From Dermanyssus gallinae (lineage: Eukaryota; Arthropoda; Arachnida; Mesostigmata; Dermanyssidae): a stretch of DNA of 64,000 bases. This document shows positions 44,787 through 58,395 of this stretch, piece by piece. The stretch spans positions 1,855,501 to 1,919,500 of the forward strand of contig QVRM01004007.1 of assembly GCA_003439945.1 (NCBI GenBank), in the 5' to 3' direction. Made by a program: the position numbers and the translations under genes. Every line of letters begins with the position of its first letter. Within the stretch, counting starts at the first letter, position 1. The notes beneath the pieces are model-generated. The model ran no database searches, was not told where the DNA came from, and was given only the letters and a program-made list of their open reading frames with translations.

Positions 44787-45071
44787 ATGCTTCTTGAAGA
44801 TAACTCTTTTTGCATTAACAACACCACCACCACCACTACAAGCATCACCGCCATCAGTGCAGCAGCCGCGGCTGGACAACGACTGTCGCCACTGCTAGCT
44901 GCCCTCCTGGTCGTTTGTCTACTCGTATCCCCTACGACCAGCTTGGGCACCACCCCCGTACAATCCCGAAATGTAACATTGGCACTGCCCTGTGGCAAAG
45001 CATGCGAACAGCACGTCCTAACTCGGCTGCGTCAGTGTATCTCACATGCAACAGCAACCGGTTATGAATAA
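44787..45071 (+). CDS. Candidate small secreted or membrane protein, unidentified
   Basis: 94 codons from ATG. A Thr/Ala-rich start encoded by ACC/GCA triplets is followed by a hydrophobic segment (LLAALLVVCLLV) that could be a signal anchor, then RNVTLALPCGKACEQHVLTRLRQC with three Cys. There is no homologue I recognise and part of the frame is triplet repeat, so this is weak. It could be a small secreted peptide precursor or chance. Confidence 0.25.
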   Translation: MLLEDNSFCINNTTTTTTSITAISAAAAAGQRLSPLLAALLVVCLLVSPTTSLGTTPVQSRNVTLALPCGKACEQHVLTRLRQCISHATATGYE

Positions 45072-48000
45072 GAGGGCGTCAAATTAAAAACGCTTACCTT
45101 ACATTACAATCCCTCTCAATTCTACTAATTTATCGTTTTAGCTCCGGGCCCTCGATTTGCCTCGATTTATAGGAACTGCAGATGATATTTAGATCGATAG
45201 ATGAAACGGCGAGCGAAACAACCGCTTCTACGGATCAAGGCTAGCAGAATATTGCCTCGACGTCCAAAAAAGAGTGTTCGAAACAAAATCCTCGGTCGTT
45301 TTAAGCGCTTTGGGATTCAGTTAATGTGTTTCGACTCGCATCGACTTAATTCGACACGTATGTATATGTGCGTGCGTGCATAAAATAATTGGCTGTTATG
45401 CAGAAATATGAAGGACGGAGTACATATATATTTGATTAACTTTTGCTAAGTAAGGCGTTCGTATTTTGGTTGAGATCAATTAGATAATGACACTACTTTA
45501 TACTAGTTTATGTTAGTCATCACATAAGAACGCTTTATCTGATTTTACGAACAGAGCAGGTACAGCCGAAATAAATTGCGACCGATTGTGTGTCTCGCCG
45601 AATAGTCGAAAAGATAGACTAAGATGAACAGCATGCTTAAGTAGGGACTCATGCTCGAGAACGAGCTCGGAGCAGACACAGTCACTTGGATGACGACTGT
45701 CGTCGTACTAAGGAACGAACATGTCTGGACGTTCAACCAATACGGCGGGTGACAACATAGGACACAGAGATCGTGTCGAGATCGATGGATAGCATCAGGC
45801 TGAGAGATTTGACGAGGGGCGGTAAGCAGGGCTACACTGATGAGCGGCACCTGACGAACTGGGTCGCCGGGGCCAGGGGTTTGGCGTTTTGTCGCAAGCG
45901 ACTGAAAAGACAAGACTGGTTGGTGACAGCCAAGCGTTCGCGCGATGCAGCTGCGGCCCGGGAGCAAAGCGGAGGCCCGATCGTTATTACGTTAGGCGCG
46001 AGGTGTAGTCCGCAGTCGTCGTCGAGTTAGCTCGGTTGCTCTGTTTACTCTGTTTTTACACTCCAATAGATCGATCGATCGCCGGCCGGCACGATGGTCG
46101 AACATCCGTCGTCGTCCAATCAGTCTGCCGTCCAGTCGCGCAAAGAAACGACGACGACGATGCGCGTTGGCTTAATTCGAGCGTCTCCGCCGTGACCGCT
46201 GCTCGCTCCAATGTCAACCATTCCAGCCACCATTCCACCCCCATTTACCGGCGGGGGCCACTATTTCGACCAACGCGTCTATTGCAACAGAAGCAGTCAG
46301 TTGTCGGACTCTTCTTATACCAAACACGGACGGACCCACCACCGACCGACCGACGGTCCACAGACATATCAAGGCGACGGAATGGGCTGAACGAGGAAGG
46401 CGATGACGGCGGGCGGGGGGGCGGCGGAGCGACGACCCACAACCGCGAAATGAGACGACAAACTAGCGCGGAGCCATAGTAGTAATGGTTGTCGTCGACG
46501 TTCTCGATGTCGCTGTAGACGTAGCGCTAGTAGGCGTAGTAGTAGTAGTAGTGGAACAGTTTTGATGTGGGCGGGGGTAGGTAGGGACTGTGTGCGGAAA
46601 GAAACGACTGTTTGGTTTTGAAGCCAACAAAGAAGGGCACGATAGTTTCCGCCGCCCGAGTCAGCGGGCCCTTTCCGACTGGTCGTCCATCGCTGTACGA
46701 CCATCCTCCTCCTCTCTCTCTTTTTCCCGCACTCTCTGTTCATACGGACGAACCAACCAACCATCGAACAGAAGAAGCAGGGAACAGACAGGACATTGTA
46801 GAAGGGCATACCAGTAGTCGTAGTAGTAGTAGTAGTAGTAGTGGTGGTAGTGCGAAAGGGCTTGGGCTAAGGAGGAGTATAGGGTATAGTACGGGGTTAC
46901 AGGGCGGCGGTGGTGGTGATGGCAGCGGCGGAGACGCCGGTAGAAGAGGCATCGCCGCTGTAAGAAGTGCTGCTTCCAGTACTTGAGGGCCGATCTGTGT
47001 GTTTCTCGACACGACGCGTTCAAGTAGCGGGGTTGCGCCGGGGGGGCTTGTACCTTTGTAAGGAGATTGCGCAGCGCCGGCCCTGTATCCTGAAAGGATT
47101 CGCATCGGCCCAACAGGACACGATGACGACAACGACGACAGGACAGGGCAGGGCAGTAGTAACAGTATCAGCATCAGCAACGGCGGAGGCAGCAACGGCA
47201 GCGGCACGGCCTGCGGGAGACGGCCCAGGCCAGGAAGAAGGACTCTTTTAATGAGCAGATTAACACTGTTAAAATGGTTTTAGTTTCTGCTTGAGCGAGC
47301 CAAGAATTACTAGAGCGGAATGCAATGATCATGAAGGGTACAACAGTGCATGTTTCGCCGCCGGTCGCTGTTTCCACGCTGGCTGCACGGAGACAGGCCG
47401 ACAGCCGACATACAGAAGACGATGGCCCGGCTGCTCGCCGTCGTCGCCGCCGCCGCCGACTGGCTGCACCGAACGATCGCCTCCCCGAACGCCCGTCGCA
47501 CGCCCGTTTGCCCTGATCGCCGCACCATTGAGCGATCTCCGGACACTCCGCTCCACCAGCGTCGGCTGCAACAGCAGCAGCAGGAACAGTAGTGGAAGGA
47601 CGATGACGATCAGGACAACAACAGCATCAGCGGCAGCAGCGGCGGCGGCACCAGGACGAGCAGCTGCACAACAGCCAGTAGAGCCAGTCGACACAGCGGC
47701 TCGCGCTCGCTTCTCTATCGCTTGCTGGCTCGCTCGGTACGGCAGCAAAAACGGCAGCACTTCCAGCAGTGGGCGGCCTGGTCGGTCCGCTTTCGTTGTA
47801 ACTGCTGCTGCTACTGCTGCTGCTACTCGCTTTCGTGAGTGCCACCATCGTCCTGGTCGTCGTCGTCGTCGTCGTTGTTGTCGCTATGAGGAGCAGCGAT
47901 CCGAACTCTGTCCGTTTGCTGTTCGGTGCAACCCCCGTTCGTTCTCCTGTCGTCTCCCATGTCTTGTTGTTGTTATTGTTGTTGTTTCTGTTGTTGTCGT

Positions 48001-48550
48001 TGTTGCATCGCCTCCTCCTTCCCTTAGCCCCTAATTCCACCCAGGCGGCCGGCGGGCGCACTGTATGTGGCGGCGTTCCTGACGCAAGCGATCCACCCAC
48101 CCGCCGCCACGCTGCCACTCCCCTACGCTGCGCTCCCATACGCGTCCTAGCGTCGCGGCCGCTAACGCGCAAAGTAAGGATGGATTATATTGCACAACAA
48201 CAACAGCAGCAGCAGCAGCTGTATCTGCACTAGCAGCAACAGAAACAATAACAATAACAACGACAACGGCGACTATTATAAGAAAAATACTACTAATAAT
48301 AACCATGCCATCAATACTGACACAGACGCAACAAATACTGTGCAATAACAATGACGATGAGAATAAGAACGATAGTAACAACAACAACACTCGTTGTAAC
48401 AACAACAACGCCGATTGCATCAACAACACCATCAACGACTACGACAGCGATCATAGCAGGAATAATCTCTAGCAGCGCTCGGCCAATTACATAGGAATTG
48501 AAGAAACCAACTATATCGATGACCCTTGCAAGGTCAGCCACAGCTGCGTA
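45072..48550. repeat. GC- and triplet-repeat-rich zone
   Basis: Dense short arrays: GTC/GTA near 46500-46560, (GTA)n near 46815-46845, GCC/GTC near 47430-47460, CAG near 47570-47660, GTC near 47855-47885, GTT near 47965-48010 and CAA/CAG near 48195-48440. Up to five frames are open at once and read as homopolymers. It looks like promoter, UTR or intron DNA; I cannot assign a gene. Confidence 0.6.
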
Positions 48551-51500
48551 CGTTTTTTTAAAACTCCTGCGCTGGTCGGGTTAGTTCGACCTACACTTAT
48601 TCACGACTGGTGACTAAAATGGATAGCTACAAAATTACTTTCGATGCTACAACAACAGTGTAACCAACACAAGAATTAAACATTTTTTTTAAGGTGGATG
48701 TTTTTACTGTAACCAACACTGGGCAAAGCTAACGACAGCTATGTCTCTGTTCGTAAACCAAACTGTACGAACGAACCACAAGTGTATATGTAGATTACGT
48801 AGTATCTTATCAAAATCACGTTTACATATATATAAATATATATATATATATGTGCGTGTGTAAGGTTGGTAAAATAGGGCTAATACATGATATACGGGGA
48901 GAAGACAAAGCGACCGCTAAACGATGCTGCCTGGCGGTATGTATACGTAGGAACGTGCTCACGTGGGGAGGAAGAAGGGGAGAGGTGGATAAATGGGGAG
49001 ACAAGTGAGGACGAAAGGCGGGCAAAAGGAATCGAGGCTAGATAGCAGAATCAAAAAGTCGGGATCACGTTGTGGATGTCGGGGTCCGGGATTTTGGTGT
49101 GTCTGTCCGTTTTTCCATGCTGCTATCTTCTTCCATGCGTACGACGACGACGGCCGTCCGATTGGGAAACGCGGCGGCTACGGTAGGCTGCCGATGGAGA
49201 TGTTGCTCGTTCTGCAGCTAGCATGGCTACAACAGCCAATACTACTGCTATGACAATGATGCTGCTGAGCATGGCGACGATGAGAACAACGTGAGCACGA
49301 CCATAGCCAGAAGAAGACATACATAGATAGACAGAGGGATAAATGGAAGGACACGCTTAGTAAGGGAAGGGGAGGGAGTGCTCCATGCTCCATGATGGTG
49401 GTGACGATGACGACGACGTGAGTCGTTGCTGCTGCTGCTGCTAATTCAATTAAGCTGCTGCTGCAGACAGCAGAACTCTTCATGGCCGCCAACCGACGCT
49501 GAGCCTCTTGGTTGGCAATTGCAGGCGACAGCCTGCCTGGTAGTACTGCTCCTGCGGCTGCTGTATTCCTGGTGGCCAGGATCGCACGCTACGCACTTTC
49601 CAGACGCATTCGACGACTAAGCCAGATCAGCATCATCATCCTTATCATCATCTTCATCATCATCGTCATCGCCGCCATCATCTCTTGTGTTTGCGCCGCG
49701 CTCGCAATAGAAAGAGGGGGAGGGGGCGGGGGGTGGAGGTACTGAGAGCATGGAACGCATAGAGCGAGAGGCAAGAAGTAGAAGGAGTAAGACAACAGAG
49801 GGAGCGACGGAGGAAGGTAGAGAAAACAGGACACAGAGAGAGAGAGAGAGAGAAGGATAAAGCGAGCTTGGACGAAAGGCCAAGGCGTCTGTATCTACGT
49901 CGCGATCTCTGCAGACAGACGGAAAGACGGACAGACAGGCAGGACGGCACACGTAGTGGTAGTAGTGGTAGTCGTAGTAATAGGCTGGTAAGATCCCACT
50001 TTGGGAAGCTTGACGCAGTCGATCTAGCTTCGGCTGTTTCGCTTTCTCCTTGTCGTTCTCCGCGCGCCACTGCCGCCCCTGAGCTCTGAGGCGTTGCTGG
50101 TTAGGGCGGCGTACAAGATAAAGTTTACGGCAAAGTTACCAACGAACGAGTAGTCTCCACTCGACAGGAGGAAAGTAAATGGCGAACGGACGACTTGTTG
50201 TTATCTCTTTGACAAGAACAAAGGTTGCTGCTGCTGCTGCTATTGCGGCCGGCTTGGTATACATTTTCCTGTTCCCATCTTGTGCGGCCACACGTCCGCC
50301 TTCTTTTTCTTTCTTGATCTTATTCTCTCGCTCTCTCTTTCTCATCTCCCTTCTCCGGTTTGATTCGTAAATCTTTTGGTTTAGGGTTTCGGACGAGACT
50401 GGATGCGTCCGGTTCTCTTGATATCCAGTACACTAGTATCGCGTTTTAACCATAGGTGCGAGTGCACAAATGAACATACATCCCAATACACACACACACA
50501 CAGACACACACTGTATCGCCAACAACCAGCTGAAACAGCGGGAGGAGAAAAGGGCCGCCGTCAAATATGATACAAATTACGACTTTTTAGAGTTTTACGC
50601 TAGTAGTTTTTCGCGTCATTTTCTTTTCCCCTTGCTGACGCATCTTACCGGCAAGGTGCTCTCAATGTGCAAAAGAAGCGGAACGATACAGTAGGTAGAG
50701 ATTAAGAGGTGAAGTTTAGAAAATTCCCCCTGGATGCGTCTCAATGGATCAATGAACGCTTCCTGCTAACGCCTGCCGTCCGTAGTCAACCGGCGGTGAG
50801 AACGGGCAGAGGCCTCCAACAGTGAGGATCGGTAGGTGGTGGTAGTTTGTGCTAAGAAGTTACATTGAACGGCTGGATGAAAGTAGCGCCAGCAGACGCG
50901 TCAGCAGGTCGAACAGCACTTGCAACGAGGGACGAGTATGGACTAGAAAGAAGAAAGAAACGGAGGGTACACGCGCCTCTCTTTCTTCTACTACGGCTAC
51001 TACTACTACTACCGACTACAGGGACGCCGAAAGTCTGACAGCGATAAGCGGCTATGCCGTAAAGCCGAGAGGCAGGTCAGAAACAGGAGGAATCGCCGCT
51101 CTGGAGGGAGGATTCCGCTTACAAGTTGTTATGCCTTGTGGGTATTTGTACAGTTTATGAGCGACGTCGATAGGAAATCGTCCAGGAAGAAAAACTCTCT
51201 GCTTTGAGGTTTCTTTCAGCACGCGCCATGAAACGCGCCCTGCTCTAGACTTTTGCGTAAAAGATCCGCGTAAACAGTATCTCTCAACCGCCGAGGCTTT
51301 CCTCCACCCACCACACGGCGGCTTGCGACAGAGTAACAAGCCGAGAAGTGTGCAAGTGACATAAGAATATGGATGCAGTCCACGCAAGGTGACGAGACAT
51401 TTAAGTTGTCCGTGACGGAACGGTGAATAAGGCAACAGCGTCAATCGGTGTCCCGATTCACCCGTTTTTGCCACTCACCGACGAGGTCGGGCAATTCTTG

Positions 51501-52831
51501 TTGGAAGTTCAAGCAGACAGAGAGCACTTAGGCTTCCTATCTCGTTCTATGACTGGTTTTCGTCTCGTTCACTCTTTCCTCCTTTTGAAGCCCTATAATC
51601 AATAGAAATCGAACGAGTCGTCTATTTCTAAGATCCCATACGAAGCGAGACGAGGAACGCTGCACCCCCCCCTTTTCCATACACCCCCCGTCCTCCCGTA
51701 GACCCCACTGGGGTCGAAGAGCCCGCAGCTTTAGACGTGTGCAATGGCTAAATCCCTGCTGGTTCCTTTGGAGCAGGACTACTGGAAAGACTACGATGAA
51801 GACGACAAAGAAGAAGAAGAAGAGGCACGACGCTTTTTAGAGTAGCAAACACCTTAAAGCCGTATAAGAAATATCGACGCTTGTCTCGCTACTTTCGCTC
51901 AGTCGAAATCGGACGCCGTTGGCCGATCATGTCCCCATCGTCGTCCATCTGTCCACTCAGCTACAGATGCCACCCTAGTTACAGCCCTGGCCTCTCTCGG
52001 AGGAGGAATTTCCTCTGATCAGGGACGACTTGGGATTAGATAGGTGCCACCTTCGTGGCCATTTCAGTTCCCGGCTTAGCCTCGGCCCACCCTCTGCTCG
52101 GACGGCCGGTTTGTTCTATAGGTCTGCTGATCTTGCTGGAAGACAAGCGTCCCTGCGTCCGTCCGCCCGTCCGCTCGCCCGTCGGCTAGTCAGGCGCGTG
52201 CGCAGAATCGCGCGTTTGTAGTCATGTCGTAGACGACGTTCGCCCCTAGTACGGCCCCATGAGAGGTACCCGCACGATTCCATGTTAGTCATGCTGAGTG
52301 AGGCCAATGTCTTCTATCAGCAATCACAATGTAGTGGTAATGCTCTCCTACCTTGGGTCTACCTGCGTCCTCTCTCATCGGGAAACGGTGCTAGCCATCG
52401 CGGGTTTCTCCACTGATCTCTCGATGTCCTCGCCACCACACCGTTGACTTCGTCATTCCTGCGAGGATTCCTGCTAGATCTTGCACGAACGCCACTTGTT
52501 TAAGCACCTGGAAATAGAAGTTCACTGAATGTAGGCTAGCAATTTGGCCGCAATTCATAGCACCGATGCCGCAGGCAAAGGGTAGGTGTGGAACACACAA
52601 TCTGACTAAACACGAGATATTAAAAACACGAGAATAACGATCTATTGCAATATATTGATAAGGGTTGGAAAGCCTACCGTGAATCAGTAGATGCTTAGTC
52701 AGCCCAAAAATTGTCTTCTAAACCTACGAATTAAATGCATTTCATTCGAGGCATAACTCACGCCCAACTCACTCAGAAACAACGAAACGTATGACTTTAA
52801 CGTTTGAGTAAAAATGTGTAGATTCATGCAG
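48551..52831. other. Mixed non-coding DNA, triplet- and purine-rich patches
   Basis: TA runs near 48830-48852, CTG run 49428-49442, CAT run 49630-49670, GA run 49835-49853 and CA run 50490-50510. A weak acceptor-like site (CTATTTCCAG, minus strand) opens about 42 codons at 52391-52519. No gene supported. Confidence 0.45.
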
Positions 52832-53045
52832 TGAGGCCCGTCTGTACGTGGTGAAAACCCTCTGGGACCAAGCCTCGCACGCGATTGGCACAGAACACCA
52901 CTCGTACGAAGTCACCCGCTCGGATTGCATCAATACGTCCCTGGCGGGCGACGCTTCACCGTCGATCGAGGACGAACAACGAGTCATCACTGTTTGCCGT
53001 GGTCTTTCAGGGGGCGGAGCCATTCGAGTTGTAGTTAAAATTTGA
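52832..53045 (+). CDS. Candidate terminal exon, unidentified (strand uncertain)
   Basis: After a CATGCAG acceptor-like site, 71 codons run to TGA with GC-rich third positions and mixed composition (LYVVKTLWDQASHAIG ... VITVCRGLSGGGAIRVVVKI). The acceptor lacks a good pyrimidine tract. The minus strand is also open here from an ATG, so strand and reality are uncertain. Confidence 0.25.
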
Positions 53046-53546
53046 TTGGACCCTTGGACCGTCATGCCTTGAACTTCTGAACTCTAGCCTAGTCTGCTGA
53101 GGCGATCTGGCAAGCAACACACCCGTTCATTATCCTCTTGTTATTGTTGTTATCGTTGGTACAGTTTAGTTGTTGCCTTAGTTAGCTACAGATGTTAGCG
53201 TTTTATACTAGCAACTTCGGTTGCTGAGATTCGATATTCTAAATGATCACAACTACAAGCTGCAGGAGGCTCTGGTTAGTGGTGCTATTAATATGATAAT
53301 AGCCTCAGACGTATAAGTGAAGCAACTAGCAGCAAATCAACATGGTAATGACGTATTTTTATAGTCTCGTTGTGACACGAACAATATGCTTATGCCAGCA
53401 GCCCTGCGAATATTGAGGCTATCGGATTTATTTGGCTGTATAGCCGACGACATCTGCGCCAGCATAAAGCTTGATTTTAGTCGCAGAACATGATATCGTT
53501 GTCGGCAAAATAATGCTATTCCATGGGGACACAGGATAGACTCGCT

Positions 53547-53583
<37 letters not shown>

Positions 53584-54716
53584 GCAAAATTATGTGTTGG
53601 AGATGGTCCGTGATCCGACTATCCTGACTCAATAATTGATAGATATTAAGGACATGTTCTTGTATAGTATTCTGTATATATACGGGTTCATATGAAAAAG
53701 TTCGAGACGTCATATCAACCAAGACGGTTAAAATTTGAATATGCCGCTTTGGGATAACGCGATAATAGAGTCCGGCGTGGCTGAGCGCATGCGTGGGCGC
53801 CTGCCCATGACAGAGGACAGAAGCACGCAGTTCTGTGTTCCGTCTAATTGACGCGGCAGTGTGTGCTCCTATTTTAAAATTCGGCGATTGAGAAGCAGCG
53901 AGGTGCCACCAAGCCTCTGGTGGAGGAAGGTGTTTAACCGACCCATATTGTGCACGGCGAAATCAATCAGTACCTGCTACCTATGTGTCTATTTACAAAA
54001 CGATCTCCAACCGGTCACCTTTCTTAGCATCAACAAGTCAATGGTGCACTATCTTAGCAAATACGTATAGAATGCATTTTTATTTTATTTAACACACCGA
54101 ATCAACATAGTAGGAATGATTATAATGTTGACACGGTGGGGCCGTCTCGGGAATGGTCGAACACGATACCACGAACTGTTAGCTCGTGGTGGTTTTAGTC
54201 TTCGGCGTGTCGACAATGTCGACACCATCAGACTAATATGTGGCTGGACTGATGCTGCAGCCTGCTTTGACTGGTGCAGCTAGCTAGCCAGACAGACAGC
54301 GAGCGCCGCGATCTATCTACGAGCTGAGCATGGCTCCCATCGGAGCTCGTTGGCAGTCAGTTAGTCACTCCTGGTTTTCAGTCATCGCATCACAGGATTC
54401 CGAGGACGACAACACACCACGACCACCAACAACAACAACTAGCCATACAGACCTTGATCGATTTCAAGTTATGGTACGTTGATACCGGAACGGGGAAGGG
54501 GGAGGGGGGGGCAGGTCGTCGGCAAAAAGAAGCCATCAGTCAGTTAGGTTGGTGGCGTCTCTGGTCTGTCGCACGTACACTGCCGCCTTCGAGTTCCCTT
54601 CGCCACCACCCCTAACACTCCGCCAGCCCGCCCGTGAACCCCAGGTGCCTCGAGACAGCACCGACATAGCGACATTGCGCGACACAACCGTTGAGTGATT
54701 ACCTTGATACGCAAAC

Positions 54717-54719
<3 letters not shown>
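53046..54719. other. Non-coding stretch
   Basis: Unique sequence with a (TA)n array at about 53549-53580. TATATACGGGTTCAT near 53675-53690 repeats the start of the 10163 direct-repeat copy over about 15 bases only. A G-rich run (54490-54510) is also present. Confidence 0.4.

Positions 54720-54775
<56 letters not shown>
54720..54775. repeat. (TA)n microsatellite
   Basis: About 54 bases of TA. Confidence 0.95.
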
Positions 54776-54777
<2 letters not shown>

Positions 54778-57700
54778 TTAATTTTCAATCATATGTTAAC
54801 TTGAGATTAAAATTTAATGCTGACAGTGTCAGTGCCTTTGTCATGTCATCTCCTCATACAGAGGCAACGATCAAATTTGGCAATGCGGTGTACTAGTTCA
54901 TTTGTGATTGCCAACTCGGAATAAATGTGAGCTTACCATCATATAGCCAATTTCAATAGAAAGACATAATAATTACGAAAGCATCTTCTTTTACATTGCG
55001 CATACCACGATGAAGCGCACGAAGTCATATACGGCTTGCAAGATGTAGCAAGTTCGTCACGTTGAATAGCGCATTGGGAAATGACCGGCGAGCCGATGTG
55101 CGTTCCAGCTGTTCATTGCTCCTTTAGGTCCAGATTGCTGAATCAATATTTTTGACAGCCTTCCGTTCATCCACGTATCTATCGGACGGTTACGGCGCCC
55201 GTGCTGCCCTCACCTTTGACGATAACTTCGGCACGACTTGGAGTCTGTGGGTTGTTTGTTTTCTATGGCTGGTTGGAGGACAGACGGACGGACTCATGGG
55301 CTGTTGTAGCATCAGCCGCAGCAGCAGCAGTTCTGCCCTTGGCAGAAGGTTGCTCGCATCGACTATGGTGCAAGCCGAGCTCGAAGCGGGCCTAGTTCAT
55401 CTGTCAAGTAGCTGCGACGGCAGCAGCGAGGGCAACGGCAGGGGCTCTGGTTGGGATGCACGTGGCTGTTCCCAGCGGCGTCGAAGCCACAGGCCACACT
55501 TACTCACTCGGCGCCGGTTTGAACGCCGGCTCGTCCTCCTACTACCACCACCACGACCACCACCACCACCACCACCACCACCACCATTGGACAACCTGTG
55601 TCGCTCGGAAACAGGCGTGCATTCGTCGCCGTTCCTGATCTAGGCATGCATCTCCTTCTCTCTGTATTTCTCTCTCACGCGCTCTTTCACTCACTGTTCT
55701 GCTCTTTCTGCTTCTTTCCCTATCGTTCAGTCGCTTGCTCCGTCCGCATTTGTCTGGCTCTTGCTATCGTCGCTCAACGAGCTTTGTCGTTAGCGACTGG
55801 CAGATGCGTGACGGGATGACAACGACGATGGTGGTGGTGATCGTTGTCGTCGCCGTCATCGTCATGACCGGTAGTGAGGTCGAAGTGACCCGTTCGTTGT
55901 TGGCTCGTTGACTGGCTGCTATATTGTTCCGACTTGTCTATCTATCTATTCACATACATACATACACACATACTACATCCTATATCCTTCCTCACGCTGT
56001 CTGTGGCGTAGCCGGATCAACGGATAGCGATATCTCTGCCTGCTCCGTCATCATCAACGTCGGCCGGTCGCTTATTCTGACGCAGGCCGTGCCCAGACAG
56101 CCCTTTTTTTCGGTCTCTCTACGCCTTCGACCAGCTTGGCTCTCGCGCCAGCTGCAGGACGCTGTGTGATCCGCGCAATTATCCGACACCAACGTCTACC
56201 GTCTACCACAGTGATCTGCCGGTACACCGCTCGTACGTCCATCGAGCCCCCGAACCCCTCTCCCCCCCCCCGCCCATGTCACCACCAACCACTACGACCA
56301 CATCAACAACCCCTGCCCCTAAGGGCCGGCCGCTGCCATGATCGCTGACGACATTGTCATCTGATGGCTGTGGGCCACTCCTGTCCACCATCCACCCTCA
56401 TCCCTCATCTCTCATGTTTTACGCGAATCACGCCGCCTAAATCGGAGCTCATTTAAAACAGCGAAGTCCCTCCTCGCCGAATGGGCCCGAGACGCGCACG
56501 ACAGTCGGTCGGTCAAACGGGAGAATTAATTTCCACCTAACGAAGAAACGTCCCGCAAGGTTGTGTGTGTGTGTGTGGGCGTGTATGCACTGGTGCGTTT
56601 CGACGTGCGTTACCAGAGGCGGCTAATGTATCATCTCGATGAAATATCGTACGTTGCCTCGGGTTAAACTGATACACTCATGTAAGCTTAGTCATTTATG
56701 TATAGCTAACTGTTGACAGAGTTTTACAGTGTTTGCTGGGGGGCATCTTTGTTGAAATTATTTACGTACACCCACGTCACGTTCGCTATGTATCGCCACC
56801 TGGTTGGTTAGCAACTATTCAGCTTATACGCTAAAGACTATGTCACTACGAAGTGAGAACGACCCCTTCTGGTTATGGTGTGTTGGTGTCGTTGCACACA
56901 TGCATCTGGAAACATCGTCCTAAGGCACGCCACGTCCTACGACATATCTAGCAAAACAATTGACGGGACTATCGAGCGATTAGCTTCTTCGATTCCATCC
57001 ATTCGGACTTGCTACTCGGCCCCTCTCACGAGCTACGACAAGGCAGGTAAATGAGTAACAAGTGTCTCTGACAATAATAATAATAATAATAATTTTGTTG
57101 TTTGTTTAGCTTACGGCGTTTAGCATCAGGCAGGTAGATGTTGATTAGTGGCCATTGCTTGGCACGCGGCAGCGGCGGCAGCGTGTAGCCAACAGCCAAC
57201 CAGCCGATCTTGGCCTGGATCAGCTCAACAAGTCGTTTCTATCGGCGTTTCCTAACGGCGCAGTTGTTGGCGCCGATGGCGGCGGTAGCGGCGTCGTGAG
57301 AATGGTGGTTTTGGGTGGGTGATATATGGCGTCGACCCGTCCTTCGCCGCTGCTGCCGCCTCCGCCTCCGGCCGCTCTGAGGGAAGTGGCGGAATGGTAG
57401 TTTTTATTCACAAACATCCCCACACAAGTGGTGCTCTGGCCAGACGAAGGGAACCGCGAGCCCACTGAGGTCAATCTGAGCCAGCCTGGCTGGCGGGCGG
57501 TGGTGGTGGAGGCAGCGGCACTGCCTCCGACACGCCGAGGAATCCCGCCCTCGTCGTGCGAAGAACGCCCGCTGCTGCTGCTACTGACTCGCTGGCTGAA
57601 CATCCACACCCGCAGCTCGGCACGGCACAACTCCGACAGCAGCTTTGTGGGGGCGGGCTGGCGGGGAATTACGGGGGCACCAACAGTGTCGACGACGACG

Positions 57701-58395
57701 ACAACGTCGGCCGCTGCCTCTGCTCATGTAGCAGCGGCAACTGCGGTCGGTCGAGGGATTTTTGCCGGTGAGAGGAAGCGTTAGCTCAAATGGTGCGGTT
57801 AACCGCTCACGCTAACACCCCACCGCCGCCGGCGGCGGCAGCGGCAGCGCACCGTATCCGCTTTGAAGATGCCGACAAGACGCGAGATGCATCGACAGAG
57901 GTCGTCGTTGTCATTGCTAATGTTGTTGTTGTTGTTGCCGCCGCCGCCGCCATCGCCGTAATTAAAGAAGTCGGAGACGGTATCTGCGAACGTGAACGCG
58001 TCACCAGATTGCGTGACGTCAAGATTCACACGACCACTAATTACCGGCATATACTTGCGCAATATCGTTTGGATTAAAATAACCGCACCGAGAGCAGCTA
58101 CGTTAAAGAGGGCAGTACGTTCAGTTGCTGAACCGCGGTCGAGTACCGCTGATTTGGGCGATAAAATTGAACACAGTTACTCATGCAATGTACAGTTATG
58201 CGAGTGCGAATTCGATTTGCACATTGAATGCTAGATATTTTCAGTTGTTCTTTTTTTGGTTAAACGGTGGAGTAAGTAACGTCCTACCTCACACAATTAG
58301 CTAGTAGGGCAGCGTGTTTGTCATTTCAATGACATATCTACTTGTCCCATGGTCGATTCAACTCGATTGATTCGAGCATATGCCATTGCGAGAAG
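54776..58395. other. Triplet-repeat-rich non-coding DNA
   Basis: Includes a CAG run near 55316-55332, an ACC/CAC run at about 55540-55590 (poly-His or poly-Pro by frame), a TAA run near 57075-57095, and GGC/GTC/GTT runs at 57340-57960. An ORF with TGHTYSLGAGLNAGSSSYYHHH before the His run is the most protein-like reading, but it lacks defensible splice sites. Confidence 0.45.

Noticed and set aside
46369..48172. Several 120-247-codon frames on both strands
   Set aside because: They overlap in up to five frames, are dominated by triplet-derived homopolymers, and show no family resemblance.
48305..48472. Short Asn/Asp-rich frame starting with ATG
   Set aside because: About 56 codons made largely of AAC repeats in a triplet-repeat zone; no independent support.
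57220..57720. Ser/Gly/Pro-rich frame on the minus strand
   Set aside because: The plus strand is open over the same bases and no splice sites or homology support either reading.
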